Assembly (NCBI GenBank): GCA_033557675.1
Contig: JAWQRM010000010.1
Span: forward strand, 1-46,052
Length of the DNA: 46,052 nt
From: Coptodactyla brooksi
Taxonomy: Eukaryota; Arthropoda; Insecta; Coleoptera; Scarabaeidae
Direction: 5' to 3'
Below are positions 21,950 to 32,639 of the stretch, in pieces. The notes below the pieces were generated by a model that did not search any database, had not been told where the DNA came from, and saw only the letters and a list, made by a program, of their open reading frames with translations. Made by a program: the position numbers and the translations under genes. Every line of letters begins with the position of its first letter. The stretch's first letter is position 1.

Positions 21950-23880
21950 GGAAAAATATATGATATGAAGTATTTATTATTTTTAGATTTATTTGCTTCT
22001 TTCATAAATTACAAAAGATTCTTACAGTTAAAATTATTATTTAAAATCCCGCATAGAAGAAAATTTAAAGTGGAAATATTTGTTATTTGGTACCAAAGTA
22101 TGATAGGAAAAACCCAAGCCTTCTTTTCAATATTACTCTTGCGCGATAAACAACCATAACAACTGACATAAATGTAAACGTCTATTAGATGAGAAAATAA
22201 TATTAACTGTCCTTTGTTACATTGATTGTAATATTGATTAATCCTTGAGGCAATGCGAACAGTTTTACAATTATGAAATCATCAATTTACACTCTGTTTT
22301 TGCACGTTCTTTCAATGCAATGCAATGTAATAGAAAACATGATAATTCTAAATGTTATTGTCAACAATCATCAGTGATATTTAAGTAAGTTTGTCTGCCA
22401 CACTCTCAAATTTTGTGTAAAGTTGAATATTAATCTATTATAGATCATCCTTCAATATCGTATATGCTTTTGAGACTTTCTTTCAACTACATATAAATGA
22501 ATTTACTAGCTTCATTTTTAATTTTGAATAGTATTTTAATCAAAACTAAAAGAAGCGCTTTCATTTTTTAGACGCTACTGTTTCTAATTCCATCGCAATA
22601 TATTATATAAATCCCTAATTGACCTCACAAAAAACTGAAGAGAAGTATCTATGATGATCAAACGGTAAGAAACTAATAAACTTATAAATGATGTACTCGT
22701 CAATGGAGTTATATTTTAGTGCTACCGATAATTAGATTTAACGGACCCATAAAACGCTTGTTAGTTCACGAAATACTATTTGTCAGATGCTCCAAGGCTG
22801 ACGATTATGCGGTGATTGTTTTGCGGTCCGCATTATGTAAGAAATTTACGACTGTTTCAATTATTTTTATTTCCTCTCCAAGAGACTGGTACGACAACCA
22901 CGAATACATTTGGGAAATAAAAGTATGTGTCGCAAACTGTACGATAACAATTAGTGTTTGCAACGAGCAAAAAATTATCGACAAAATGGTGACCCAAATA
23001 AATAAACTGACTTTTTATCACTTGTTACAACATAGATATTTATATAACAAAAGATCAACATAATGAACAAAAACTTAATATATTGATGGCGGCTTGGAAA
23101 GCGCATTACGAACTAGTGTACCCTAAGTTATGCAAATTGGTTAATACCGGTGTTATCTCGTGAACACTATTTCCTGGATCATAAAACTAGACAACTGTTT
23201 GTTCGAGGTTAAGATAAATCTACAGAAAAGATAGCGAATCTCGGACACTACACAGTTAGACAAACATGATCACAAGTACAAAGATTAGAAAAGAATTAGA
23301 TTCATTAATAATAAACTCCAACGGGATAAAGGAGTTGCTATTGTTTGGGTTTTGTAATATCATTTGCTAAACAGCAAGTCAATCGAATTAAAAATATTAC
23401 ACAAAGTAATCGTAAATGTTACGTACAAATTAGATGCGAGGGTGGTATATAGTTAAGGTTCATGAAAATAAACCTAATTAGTGTAGATTTGTTGAAAGTT
23501 AGAATATTAGTTAAATGTAATCAAGAAGAAGAAATAGTTAAAGAAGTTAATGCAATTACTGAAACAAAATTTATTAAATAAAACTTTAAACTGGGCTGAT
23601 GTTATATAGTTATCGAATATTTTAAGTACATTTTTGTGGTGAAAATAAGACAACTATAACTACTTTATGTAGACCGTAAATACTTAAATTATGGTTTATA
23701 CCTCATTGATACGTTTCACGCTACTTATGCCTGACATAACGCCTATATACGTCGTAAACCATAAAACTGAATTAGTGTTAGAAGTATAGTAAATAAACCG
23801 CAATATCCAGGTTTATTACAATATAAAGACATTGAAAAAAATCTGCTGCAATCCTTTCAGGATACCTAATCAGTCTGTTA
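21950..23880. other. No recognisable gene or repeat
   Basis: AT-rich. A 114-codon plus-strand frame (22719-23063) has no recognisable domain and no coding-like composition, so it is not called. Confidence 0.4.
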
Positions 23881-24043
23881 GAAAAGACTTACGGGTCATT
23901 AATGCACAGATGGCTGATCAGTTGAAGTAGAAATGCAATCAGCGTGAACAATGTCAGAAGATGAACCAACAGAACTAGATTTGTCAGAATCAATCAACAC
24001 AAGCCTAATTGTTGTTGGGATATCTCCTCTAAAATTTCAATGA

Positions 24044-25965
24044 GTGCCAAAGAGGGATTCTAAAGGTTATTCAAAAAGAAAAGTAAGTGGAACTCAACAG
24101 GCAATTGTGCAAAGCATTGCTGCAGCTGGAGGCCTTGATTCACAGGATTTTCAAACTCCTAGCACAAGCAAGGAGTGCTCCAATTGCTTGGATTATAAGC
24201 AGCTGATTAAAGAGTTGAATCAAATTAAATAGAAGCTGTAATCTTCAAAGCAGTCAGAAGAATTGCAAATTTTGACATTAGCACCTCCGAGCTGGACTAT
24301 AAAGGAGGCAATGGAAGAATTTGGGGTTTCGCCAAGAATCGCAAAAACAACTAAAAAGTTAAAATCAGAGAAGGGAACTCTGGCGCAACCGAAGAACAAA
24401 TTTGGTAAGAAGCTTTCTGAAACTGTGAAGGAAATAGTGGTGCAGTTCTTTCAAATGAAAAGTTTAAACGGATCTGTTCAGAGAAAAAGGACTGTGTGAT
24501 CAAATAGATGTAAAGAAAGTTCCTGTGCAGAAGTATTTACTTTTGAGCGACTTGAAAGAAATGTTTGCTGTTTATCGACTTCAACGTGGATCTGAGATTG
24601 GATTATCTAAATTCTGTGAACTACGACCAAAATGGTGCATTACAGTTAGGGCAGTTGGAACCCATTCAGTCTGTGTACACACTGTGCATCAAAATGTAAA
24701 ACTGATGGTTGCAAGTTGTCCAATCAAAGAAGATTACAAAAGTTTGATGGCTAACCCAGTATGTGATTTGGAATCCTAGGATTGCATGCTGGACCACTGT
24801 GAAGTATGCCCAGGAATATAACCTCTCCAGCAATTTTTAGAGAGCATCTCTAAGAATAGTGATCCTGAAGAAATAATTGAATTCAAGCAGTGGATGCACA
24901 TTTATAGAGATACGCGATAGAAATACGCTTATAGATATACGCTATAGAGATACGCTAACTAAGCAGATCACCATTGAAGATTTTATTGACGATCTGATTT
25001 CAGAAATCACTAAGCTTTCCACTCATCATTTCATTGCAAAACATCAAAGCAAGCATTTGAAATTGACAATAGAAAGCCTCAACCCAAGTGAATTGACGAT
25101 ACTAATGGACTTAAAATTATTCATTCATTACACGAGATGCAGCCCAATGTTATCATTAAGATAACAATCAAGCAACTTTGGATCCATTTCTTATCTACTA
25201 TAAGGACATCAAAAGCATCAGCAATCACCAATGACATAGTGATTGCTTAAAGCATGATACAATTGCTGTACATGCATTTTTAAAGAAGCGAATAAAAGAT
25301 CTGAAATGCCGTTTTGAAAAAATCACACATATTCACTATTTCAGTGATGGTTCAGCAGCACAGTACAAAAATTTCAATAACTTCATGAATCTCGGCAGAA
25401 TGGAACTTCTTTGGCACAAGCCATGGAAAATCTCCATGTGATGAAATTGGAGGAACTGTTAAGCGTCTGGCTGCCAGAGCAAGTCTTCATCGACCAACTC
25501 AAGATTAGATTTTGACACCAAACAATCTGTTCAAATATGTTACTGTGAAGAAATACTAATGAACTACTAATGAAAGTTATTTTCGTTTTAAAAGAAGGAA
25601 TTGAAGAACTAAAAACTAGCTAAGAAGATAGTTTCACAAATGCCGCTACTGTTTCAGGAATAAGAGAAAATCATTATTTTGTGCCATTAAATGAAATGAA
25701 ACTGTGTCAGATGAAGTAAATGTTGGCAAATGTTGATCAAAGTGCATTGAGTAAAATTCATCATGTAGGTCTAGCAACCTTTAACCAGGTCAGTACATTG
25801 CCTGCATTTACGAAGGAACATGGTGGATTGGAAACGCCTCCGAAATCTCAAATGAAGAAAATGAGGTCTTGGTAAATTTCATGCATCTCAGTGGTGTTTG
25901 TTAGGTTCCAGAACAACACATAATTTCAGTCATTCCAGTTCCGTCAGCAAGAAGAATGGGTCGGC
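24044..25965 (+). pseudogene. Decayed transposase-like element, family unnamed
   Basis: Pieces lie in order over three frames. First MPKRDSKGYSKRKVSGTQQA and SCSNCLDYKQL-like Cys residues, then KKFGKKLSETV-like sequence. Next come GLSKFCELRPKWC and GTHSVCVHTVHQNVKLM. A DDE-like core segment follows (HIHYFSDGSAAQYKN), then a frame with TSHGKSPCDEIGGTVKR and RPTQDQILTPNNLFKY. A C-terminal segment reads GTWWIGNASEISNEENEVLV and VPEQHIISVIPVPS. This is a family of transposase-like proteins that I recall as multicopy in hemipteran, beetle and cnidarian genomes, without an established superfamily name that I can give. At least four frameshifts and several stops show that it is dead. Terminal repeats were not found. 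Confidence 0.65.
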
Positions 25966-25999
25966 AATAAAACTTGCTAGAAGCCACTGTGATCTGCAT

Positions 26000-26760
26000 C
26001 AGCAATGCCTCCCAACAACTTAATCAATAAGAAGTGGAGCATTATGGCTTGGGAACAATAAAGAAACCCAATTTAGGCTCGGGATCCTGCCAGATACAAA
26101 CAGGATTAGGAACCTAGTAAAAAAATTCACACGTAGCTGAACTTGCCTGGCTATCGGGCGTGGCCCCTTAGCGATGGTGATATTGGTCATTGAGACTGCT
26201 AGTGGCAAAGCCACCATGGACCAACACAAGATGTGTTATGCACATATTTTTTACCTAAGTGAAATAAAACTCTGCTCTAAAATTCAAAGTCTCCAAAATG
26301 AAACAAACTTTTTCTGGTTAAACAAAATTAGCTCCTTTCAATGATATCAAAAAGAATCAAATCTGAGCTTACCGTTTTGAGATATGGCCTTTTGAAAATA
26401 GGCTGAAGTTGACGAACGAAATTTTTGTATGAATTTTGGCTTGGCTAACTTGCTACTACTGCTACTTAATGCTACTTGCACAGCATCATCACATGCACGC
26501 AGACATCAATGAAAAATTCAGTTCCACAGGGTCACCCTGTCAATAGATACACCTGCTAAAGTATGATGTGTATTTGTTGCGGCAAGGTTTGGGAGCTACT
26601 TTGAGAACAAATTGTGGAAAATCTACAATGTTTTAGGTTTTTATTCTACAACTATGCTATTCCAGCTAAAAAGTTGATCGGAATCATCAAATTTCAGCCT
26701 GGTATTCATCTTAGGTCATGAGCAGTAGTGAAACAAAGGTGATGATTTATTCATTTCTCT
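26000..26760. other. Unassigned, possibly the 3' part of the transposase-like element
   Basis: It follows the relic at 24-26 kb without a visible boundary. No frame could be assigned. Confidence 0.3.
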
Positions 26761-26779
26761 CGCAACGTGAAACCATTGG

Positions 26780-27090
26780 CCCTGAGTCTATCCTTCTTGC
26801 TATAATACTTTCCCCAAATCTTCAATATTTCCTTCGAGATTGATTATAATTGGTTATTCCTAATTACCATGTTCCAGATTTCACCTTAATCATTTTCTAT
26901 AATCTATTGTCACTTTATTTGTCTTCTTTTTATAATTTTATTTACCATGTTCCACTCTATAGTTATGATGTATGATGTAATTTTTTGAAATCATTGGGTT
27001 TCTGCTTCACTTTAGATGCTATTTCTTCAATCCACCAGGAGAAGTTCCTCTTATATCTACCTACTTTTATATTCCCTTGTGCGAAATTAG
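26780..27090 (-). pseudogene. Possible LINE fragment
   Basis: The minus strand reads KVGRYKRNFSWWIEEIASKV. This resembles the stretch between endonuclease and reverse transcriptase in insect LINEs, where a WW-containing segment is usual (of the form TPWWNEEVKEAVKQK). Only this short piece is recognisable and stops surround it. Confidence 0.35.
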
Positions 27091-27380
27091 TTATTATAAA
27101 ATCCAAAATTATCACTTGCAATTTAATTTTCGTCTACGTTCAAGGTAATTTACATCGTGATAAAAATATCAATCACTCCTACGAGCGAAAACTAGTATTA
27201 AAATTTGAATATTTACACAGAATTTCCACGAGCTGTGTACTAGCGACTACCGACAATATATATCTTATTCTATAATATCAGTCTAATACCTTTACTAATT
27301 CTCAAGTTATTACTGCTATTTTCAAATTGTCACCTTGTGTATTACTGTGTACTCTAGGACTATGAACGTTATTTAATATT

Positions 27381-27507
27381 CAAACATGACTCTTTACTTC
27401 GAATGTTAATTTGTGGTTTAAGTTAATTTATATCCATTTGAGGAAATTCAAAGGGACATAAATTAACTTAAACCACGTAAATACATAAAGTAAAGAGTCA
27501 TGTTTTA
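27381..27507. repeat. Long inverted repeat (MITE-like)
   Basis: The outer arms are 'aacatgactctttactt' at left and 'aagtaaagagtcatgtt' at right. The inner arms are 'gtggtttaagttaattta' at left and 'taaattaacttaaaccac' at right, with a loop of about 27 bases. Together they make a 127-bp near-palindrome of the size and form of a small MITE. Confidence 0.8.
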
Positions 27508-28079
27508 ATATTGCAGGATGATGCAGCAAAATATATCTCTATTGCATTATAGCCTAGTACTATCTCCGTAGTACACTACAATGCAGATAGCATTAATAGA
27601 ATATACAGTGCTTTTATGCTTACTCTATTGTCAATAACTAATAATTAACTACCAAAATACCACACAATTCGCACACCCTCAGTTTTTCTAGTGTAATTCC
27701 AAAATGTTCAGTCTATTAGCAGCTCAGCACACTACAGTTTTCATTTCCACCAACACTTTTCAGTAAATAACTTCTGTTGCTCATACTTTAACTCAACTTT
27801 GCCATTTGTCTCGATTGTTGATAGATATCGTAGTGGCGTTGTTATATACATATATCACGAAAATAGATACTTATATACAGAGTAATTTGAGTGTAAGATG
27901 ACCTACAGCCAAAATAAGGAAGGAAGAAAGCAGCTGATACACTAAAAAGCTAAACAAATTACTACGTAAGTAGTAATTTTTTTTAGAATAAATAAACTCT
28001 AATTATAAATAAATAGTTTTTAAAAACTTACTGGGAGTTGTTTTAGCTGAATACAGACGAATTTTATAAATTAACCCAA

Positions 28080-28400
28080 CATAGCTGTCACCTCTACGTA
28101 ATCTAAACATGACCGAAACTGTCACCACCGGTTGTCATGTAAATGATAACGTTCGCTTTACGTGAAAACGTGCATACACTTCGCAAAAGCGTAATCCACT
28201 AAATACCCCCTTATAATTGAAAGGGCTTTCCGTAATTGAAACTATCCCAAATGACCAATCTGGTTAGCTATGGAAAACAAAGGACGTTAGTCGGATAAAT
28301 GGTTTGACAGTTCTCTCGAACAATTGAGTAGGTTCGACGGTAAGTATTGATTCGGTGGATATAATGAAAATAGGCATTTCTATAAACGAATTCGTTTAAG
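28080..28400 (+). promoter_or_regulatory. Candidate 5' UTR exon or promoter of an unseen plus-strand gene
   Basis: This TE-free stretch is richer in G+C than its flanks and ends in a consensus donor (GACG|GTAAGTATT at about 28339). No ATG with an open frame precedes the donor, so if it is real it is a non-coding first exon. No downstream exon could be linked to it. Confidence 0.25.
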
Positions 28401-28956
28401 GTAAGCAAGTGGCGGGTAACTGGCATGGTATTTTTTCATTTAAATGCACTGGGAATTGGGACGCCGTCACAATTGCATTGATTACAGACAATTGACGAAA
28501 GCAGAGATAAATAATACTTATAAAATAAAATAATGACATGCTTCGAATTTAAGCCTAGCCTAGATGACCTCACTCCAAGGTCAATGAACTTCTTTTACGG
28601 TTACATATAACTTTGATAATTATATTTAAGACATATTAACAGAGTGCTCAGCGGAATGCCTAAGAAGGAATGGTCAAGAATTACATATAATGTTTTATTA
28701 GGTTCTCATCTTTACTTGCCACAATTCCATTGCCAAAAATGTATTTGTTCCAGGCTACACTTTACCTTTATATTATTAGAATTAACCACTTTCGTTTACA
28801 ATTTTTTCCCACACTTACTAGTTTTAATTCTGTAGTACTGATGATTCTATGGTAATGATTGTGATAAAGTGTATCTTTGACAGACTACAAGGTTCGTACA
28901 GATAGTATTCAAAGAGCACATGACTCATTTAAAGCGCGATCGTACGGAGAAATCCA

Positions 28957-29687
28957 TTGGGTTGTTGGGAAAGTAATCTCATTTTTTTCGCAATAGAGGC
29001 GTTAGTTGTATTTTAACCAGCCAACTTCGCTATAAACCGTATACGCATTATATATTCTAAAAGCTGACATTGCAAAATTTATGCGTGAAAGTATTTTGTT
29101 CGATTCTGTGCAATTGTTTTCTTTTTGTGTCTTATGAAACATGGAGAATCGAAAACAGCATTATCGGCACATTTTGCTTTTTTGTTATAAAAAAGGTAAA
29201 CATGCCGTTCAAGCGAGAAAAGAATTCGTCGGTGTATATGACGATATAATCGATATATAGAAGATGTGTATACAGAATGCCAGTGTCAAAATTGGTTTGC
29301 AAATTTTTTTGCAAAACTTTGCAACATTTTTGGGGACTCTTTCCGCCAAAAGTTTTTACAGCCTGGATGGCATGTACTACCATACCTGTCATATTCTCCA
29401 GATCTGGCACCTTCCGATTATTACTTGTTTTGGTCTCTACAGACTATTTTGGACAGCAAAATCTTTACTTCAAGTGAAGCTGTCAAAAATTTTACTAAAG
29501 ACTTGGATTAATTTTTGCAAGCATCAGAAGTTTTATGAACGTGGAATCATGCTAGGGCCAGAAAGATGGCAAAAGATGTTGGGCCAATGTGGTGAACATA
29601 TAATTAAATAGAATGTTTACACTCTCTAAGAAAAGTGCTTTTCATTTTCACCAAAAAGAAAACGAAATTACTTTCCGAACAACCTAA
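28957..29687 (+). mobile_element. Non-autonomous mariner copy
   Basis: The left terminal repeat (ttgggttgttgggaaagtaa) and right terminal repeat (ttactttccgaacaacctaa) define a 731-bp element. The right flank is TA; the left flank is CA, so one site has changed. The N-terminal CQCQNWFA piece runs directly through an aaattttttt-rich joint to the C-terminal LPYLSYSPDLAPSDYYLF, which holds the third catalytic Asp, and on to a piece matching RWQKMLGQ. The middle of the transposase is deleted. Confidence 0.88.
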
Positions 29688-30225
29688 TAATGGCATAACA
29701 CGCTTTTAACACCAACCAAAGGATTAATGTGCACAACCTTGTGCACAGGTACTTAGAAATGTATACAACAGTAGATTCTTGGATGTATTATAAACATTAG
29801 ACATTATTAAAGATAGCATTAGACTTAAAACAATGTCACCACTACACCAAAACTACACCAATATTGAAATATAGAGCGGCAGTTTAAATGAACTAAAATG
29901 TTGAAAGATTTAGCCTAGGACTTTATCTTGATTTTTTGCCACTTTGGGTCCCTTCTCACAAAGGAGCAAGATAAAGAACCCAACCGCTTCCACTTCGTGA
30001 GCAATCTGTTAATATAACATTGATTTTGATTTGATGAAAATTGATACTTTCAGAGTCTAAAAGTTTATTTAAGTTTTAAATATAGGAAAGAAGTTTAAAA
30101 CGTTTAATATCATAAATGTATTAAAGAATAAATAAACGATTACCGACTAAAGTTGAGGGTATGGAACCTTTGGCTTGTAACAAAGTAAACCGAGTTACCA
30201 CTACGCCAAAATTTGTATAGAGAAT

Positions 30226-30268
30226 GCTCGACGTACGTTTCGCTAACCGAGTTAGCATCATCAGGAGC
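30226..30268 (-). ncRNA. Hammerhead ribozyme, intact core (PLE-borne)
   Basis: On the minus strand it reads stem I GCUC, the core CUGAUGA, a bulged U, stem II GCUAAC-ucg-GUUAGC, GAAA, a minimal self-complementary stem III (ACGUACGU counting A15.1), C17, then the closing stem I strand GAGC. All invariant core residues (C3, U4, G5, A6, G8, A9, G12, A13, A14) are present. Predicted cleavage is between 30230 and 30229. Very short stem III is characteristic of the hammerheads known from Penelope-like elements, which are thought to act as dimers. Confidence 0.85.
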
Positions 30269-30286
30269 GATGAAAGACCTTTCATC

Positions 30287-30329
30287 GCCCCTTATGATGC
30301 TAACTTGGTTAGCGAAACGTACGTCGAGC
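30287..30329 (+). ncRNA. Hammerhead ribozyme, degenerate copy (right arm)
   Basis: This is the mirror copy of the ribozyme in the left arm. Stem II, GAAA, stem III and GUC|GAGC are kept, but the core reads CUUAUGA, so the essential G5 is U. Probably inactive. Confidence 0.75.
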
Positions 30330-30788
30330 ATTCTCTATACAAATTTTGGCGTAGTGGTGACTCGGTTTACTTGATTACCGACTGCTACATGGCTCTGTAA
30401 GAAACTGTACCCATTGGCAGAAAATATGACCTTCTGCATTCATCACATTTACGTATTGCACAACTCTTCGCATTGGCATTCGTCAGCCGAATTATTTTTG
30501 GATAAGAGTTAACTTGCATACTTGAATTAATGAAACTAACCACAAAATGAACAACTTCAACGAAATACCGACAACCAGTTTTTATAGCACTAAATCAGGT
30601 ATTAATGGCATCGACGGAGATGGATGTTCGAGAGGAATTACTTAAGCGATACCTGTAATGGAAATACTGCTGCTGCAATGGCTGTATGGAAACTTATTAA
30701 GTTTTAATTAACCTGTAAATTTCCTACAAAAGTTTTATAACATGGCTAGTTGCACTAACTATTAAATATAACTGAAGTAGTAATCAAA

Positions 30789-30818
30789 TGGATAATACAC
30801 AAATATGTGTGTTATCCA
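30789..30818. repeat. Short palindrome
   Basis: 13-base arms (tggataatacaca and tgtgtgttatcca) with one mismatch and a 4-base loop. Confidence 0.75.
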
Positions 30819-30897
30819 ATTCTTAACTACAAAAAACATCTGCGGAAGCAAATAAGTAGTGGAAAAAAAGTTCAAATCTATAACAATTAAAGCACAG

Positions 30898-30924
30898 ACT
30901 ACAATGCCGAAAAGGCATTGTAGT
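30898..30924. repeat. Short perfect hairpin
   Basis: 11-bp perfect arms (actacaatgcc and ggcattgtagt) with a 5-base loop. Confidence 0.8.
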
Positions 30925-31037
30925 GATCTGATTTATTCGCGCAATGTTCCAGTTCCTAAATTGTGCATATGGAACCTTTCGCTTTGTAACAAGTAAAGTA
31001 AATACTGGTTACCACTTCACCAAAACAATAATTAATT

Positions 31038-31080
31038 GCTTGATGCGTATTTCGTCGACGAAGTCGACGTCTTCGGGAGC
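31038..31080 (-). ncRNA. Hammerhead ribozyme relic downstream of a PLE coding remnant
   Basis: The minus strand reads GCUC, the core CCGAAGA, stem II GUCGAC-uuc-GUCGAC, GAAA, stem III UACGCAU, C17, AAGC. U4 of the core is C, and one stem I pair is lost. It lies about 170 bases downstream of the PLE C-terminus on the same strand, exactly where a PLE terminal repeat would be. The tail at 30960-31020 matches the other PLE copies. Confidence 0.65.
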
Positions 31081-31249
31081 ACCAGGAAACAAGGACGAAA
31101 GAGATTATCCGTTCTATATTATACGGAAGGGTGGTGGCCGGATGCCTTCCCCTGCTGTGAGCTACGTACCTTTCGAAACCATTAAGTGCATATTTGTTTC
31201 TAGAGGGTTTCTTAACCTACACCCATGTTCCTCAGAATTCCCGTATTTA

Positions 31250-31540
31250 CACTTGTTTATCTATTAAGTTATACAGTGGACTGAACGCTATCACTTCCCC
31301 GTCTTTGTTAATTGTGTTTTTGTATTTAATGATTTCTAAGTTCTCAAATGCATCCAAGAATCTATTGTTGGTTATTGTCAGAAGCGTGTTCAGCTACTTT
31401 TCTCGCAATCCATGCATCTTATTTCATAAATACCACTTTTGTCCAACAACAATGTTTATTTTATCTTTTGGATTACCTAACAGTATTTTTAAAGTGCTAT
31501 TCGAGCAAAAATCTATTTTTATGCCTGTTTGATTAAAAAA
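31250..31540 (-). pseudogene. Penelope-like element relic (linker, GIY-YIG start, C-terminus)
   Basis: From about 31530 down the minus strand reads QTGIKIDFCSNSTLKILLGN, then PKDKIN. A frame change leads to SGIYEIRCMDCEK, the opening of the GIY-YIG endonuclease with its Cys pair. After a deletion follow NNRFLDAFENLEIIKYKN and VIAFSPLYNL, the C-terminus. The same C-terminal peptide is in the copy at 3.7 kb. Stops interrupt the frame. Confidence 0.75.
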
Positions 31541-31549
31541 ATTGGAAGA

Positions 31550-32620
31550 TCTCTGGTGAATTTTGAGAAAGACAACTAAACATATTTGGGAGCATGCTGT
31601 TCTTGTTGAAAAAACGTGGTATACTCCAAGCTTTTCTTAAATTTACAGCTTTAATTCCAGCTGCTCTAGTGTAAGACGAAAATTATATAAATGCTACCAT
31701 AAAATTGAAATGCAGCTAAATTTTCGTACTATCTGTCTCAATGTGCATGTTATTTACAACAATCTATGGAAAAGGAAATATCTGTTACAGCATTTAAGCT
31801 GTTTCTGAAGGAGAGCTTAGTTCTCAATACTGATGAATGTAATGAACAACCTGTAGTCGCTAAGAAAACCTAATACATATGGAACAAAATGCATATGCAA
31901 CAAAACATAGAAAAAGAAGGAGAGGAAATCGATAAAACAAAAAGATGAGAACAAATTGTATAACCTGTTATAACAATTATAACATAACTGGTAACGCCAG
32001 CTTTTTTTTATTTACTTTTTTTAAGATTTTCCGCTCTACAATTTCTTGCCGTGTATGGAGGAGAATATCGAGCGTACTGATTATTTTGCTGTAGTTACTT
32101 TGTGGTTTAGTTTTTGTGATTCAGTGGTAATTTCAAAGTAAAGCATCCTAATCATTGGACTAAAAGACTAATTTTTCTCTATTTTTAACGAAAAGTAAGT
32201 AAAAAACACTTCGAATACATAACACCTTTTCTCAGATGCAAGTTCTGATGAAATAGCACTTGAGAATGGAATTATCGAGTTAAAGTCATGCCAAAAATTG
32301 GTAAACAACTTTTAAAAAATTATGCCTCCTCCGTAATGTTTAGCGCAAAGTTGATAATTGTACATATTAATTATAATTATTAGTTATAGTTGTGGCAAAA
32401 CACTTCTCTGCGAACATCAGATAACTTTCACACTAATTAGATTTCAACAAATTGTCGATGTCATGGATGAAGTGCGGCTAAAATAGTTTTGATACGACCA
32501 AGTTTTATGATTGTATTATGCATGTTATTAATTCAAAACACACAACAACTGATTTTATAGCTTTCAGACTAAAACGAAGACGTAACTTCAACCATCAAAT
32601 ATGAAGACGAATATATAAGA
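31550..32620. other. No recognisable gene or repeat
   Basis: AT-rich DNA between the PLE and mariner relics. Confidence 0.4.
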
Positions 32621-32639
32621 GTACGTTTTATGTAATTAT

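Larger units (their letters stand above)
30138..30383. mobile_element. Palindromic PLE terminal-repeat insertion with 11-bp target duplication
   Basis: The 11-base direct repeat GATTACCGACT at 30138-30148 and 30373-30383 brackets a 224-bp insertion. Most of it (about 30183-30372) is a near-perfect inverted repeat with arms of about 94 bases and a tiny loop near 30277. Each arm contains one hammerhead ribozyme. The unpaired left tail (atggaacctttggcttgtaa) is shared with the PLE copy at 30.96 kb and, diverged, with the one at 45.4 kb. This fits a PLE that integrated only its terminal repeat, in snap-back form. Confidence 0.85.

Noticed and set aside
22719..23063. 114-codon plus-strand frame
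   Set aside because: No domain, signal, repeat or conserved pattern; the length is compatible with chance in a long gene-free stretch.
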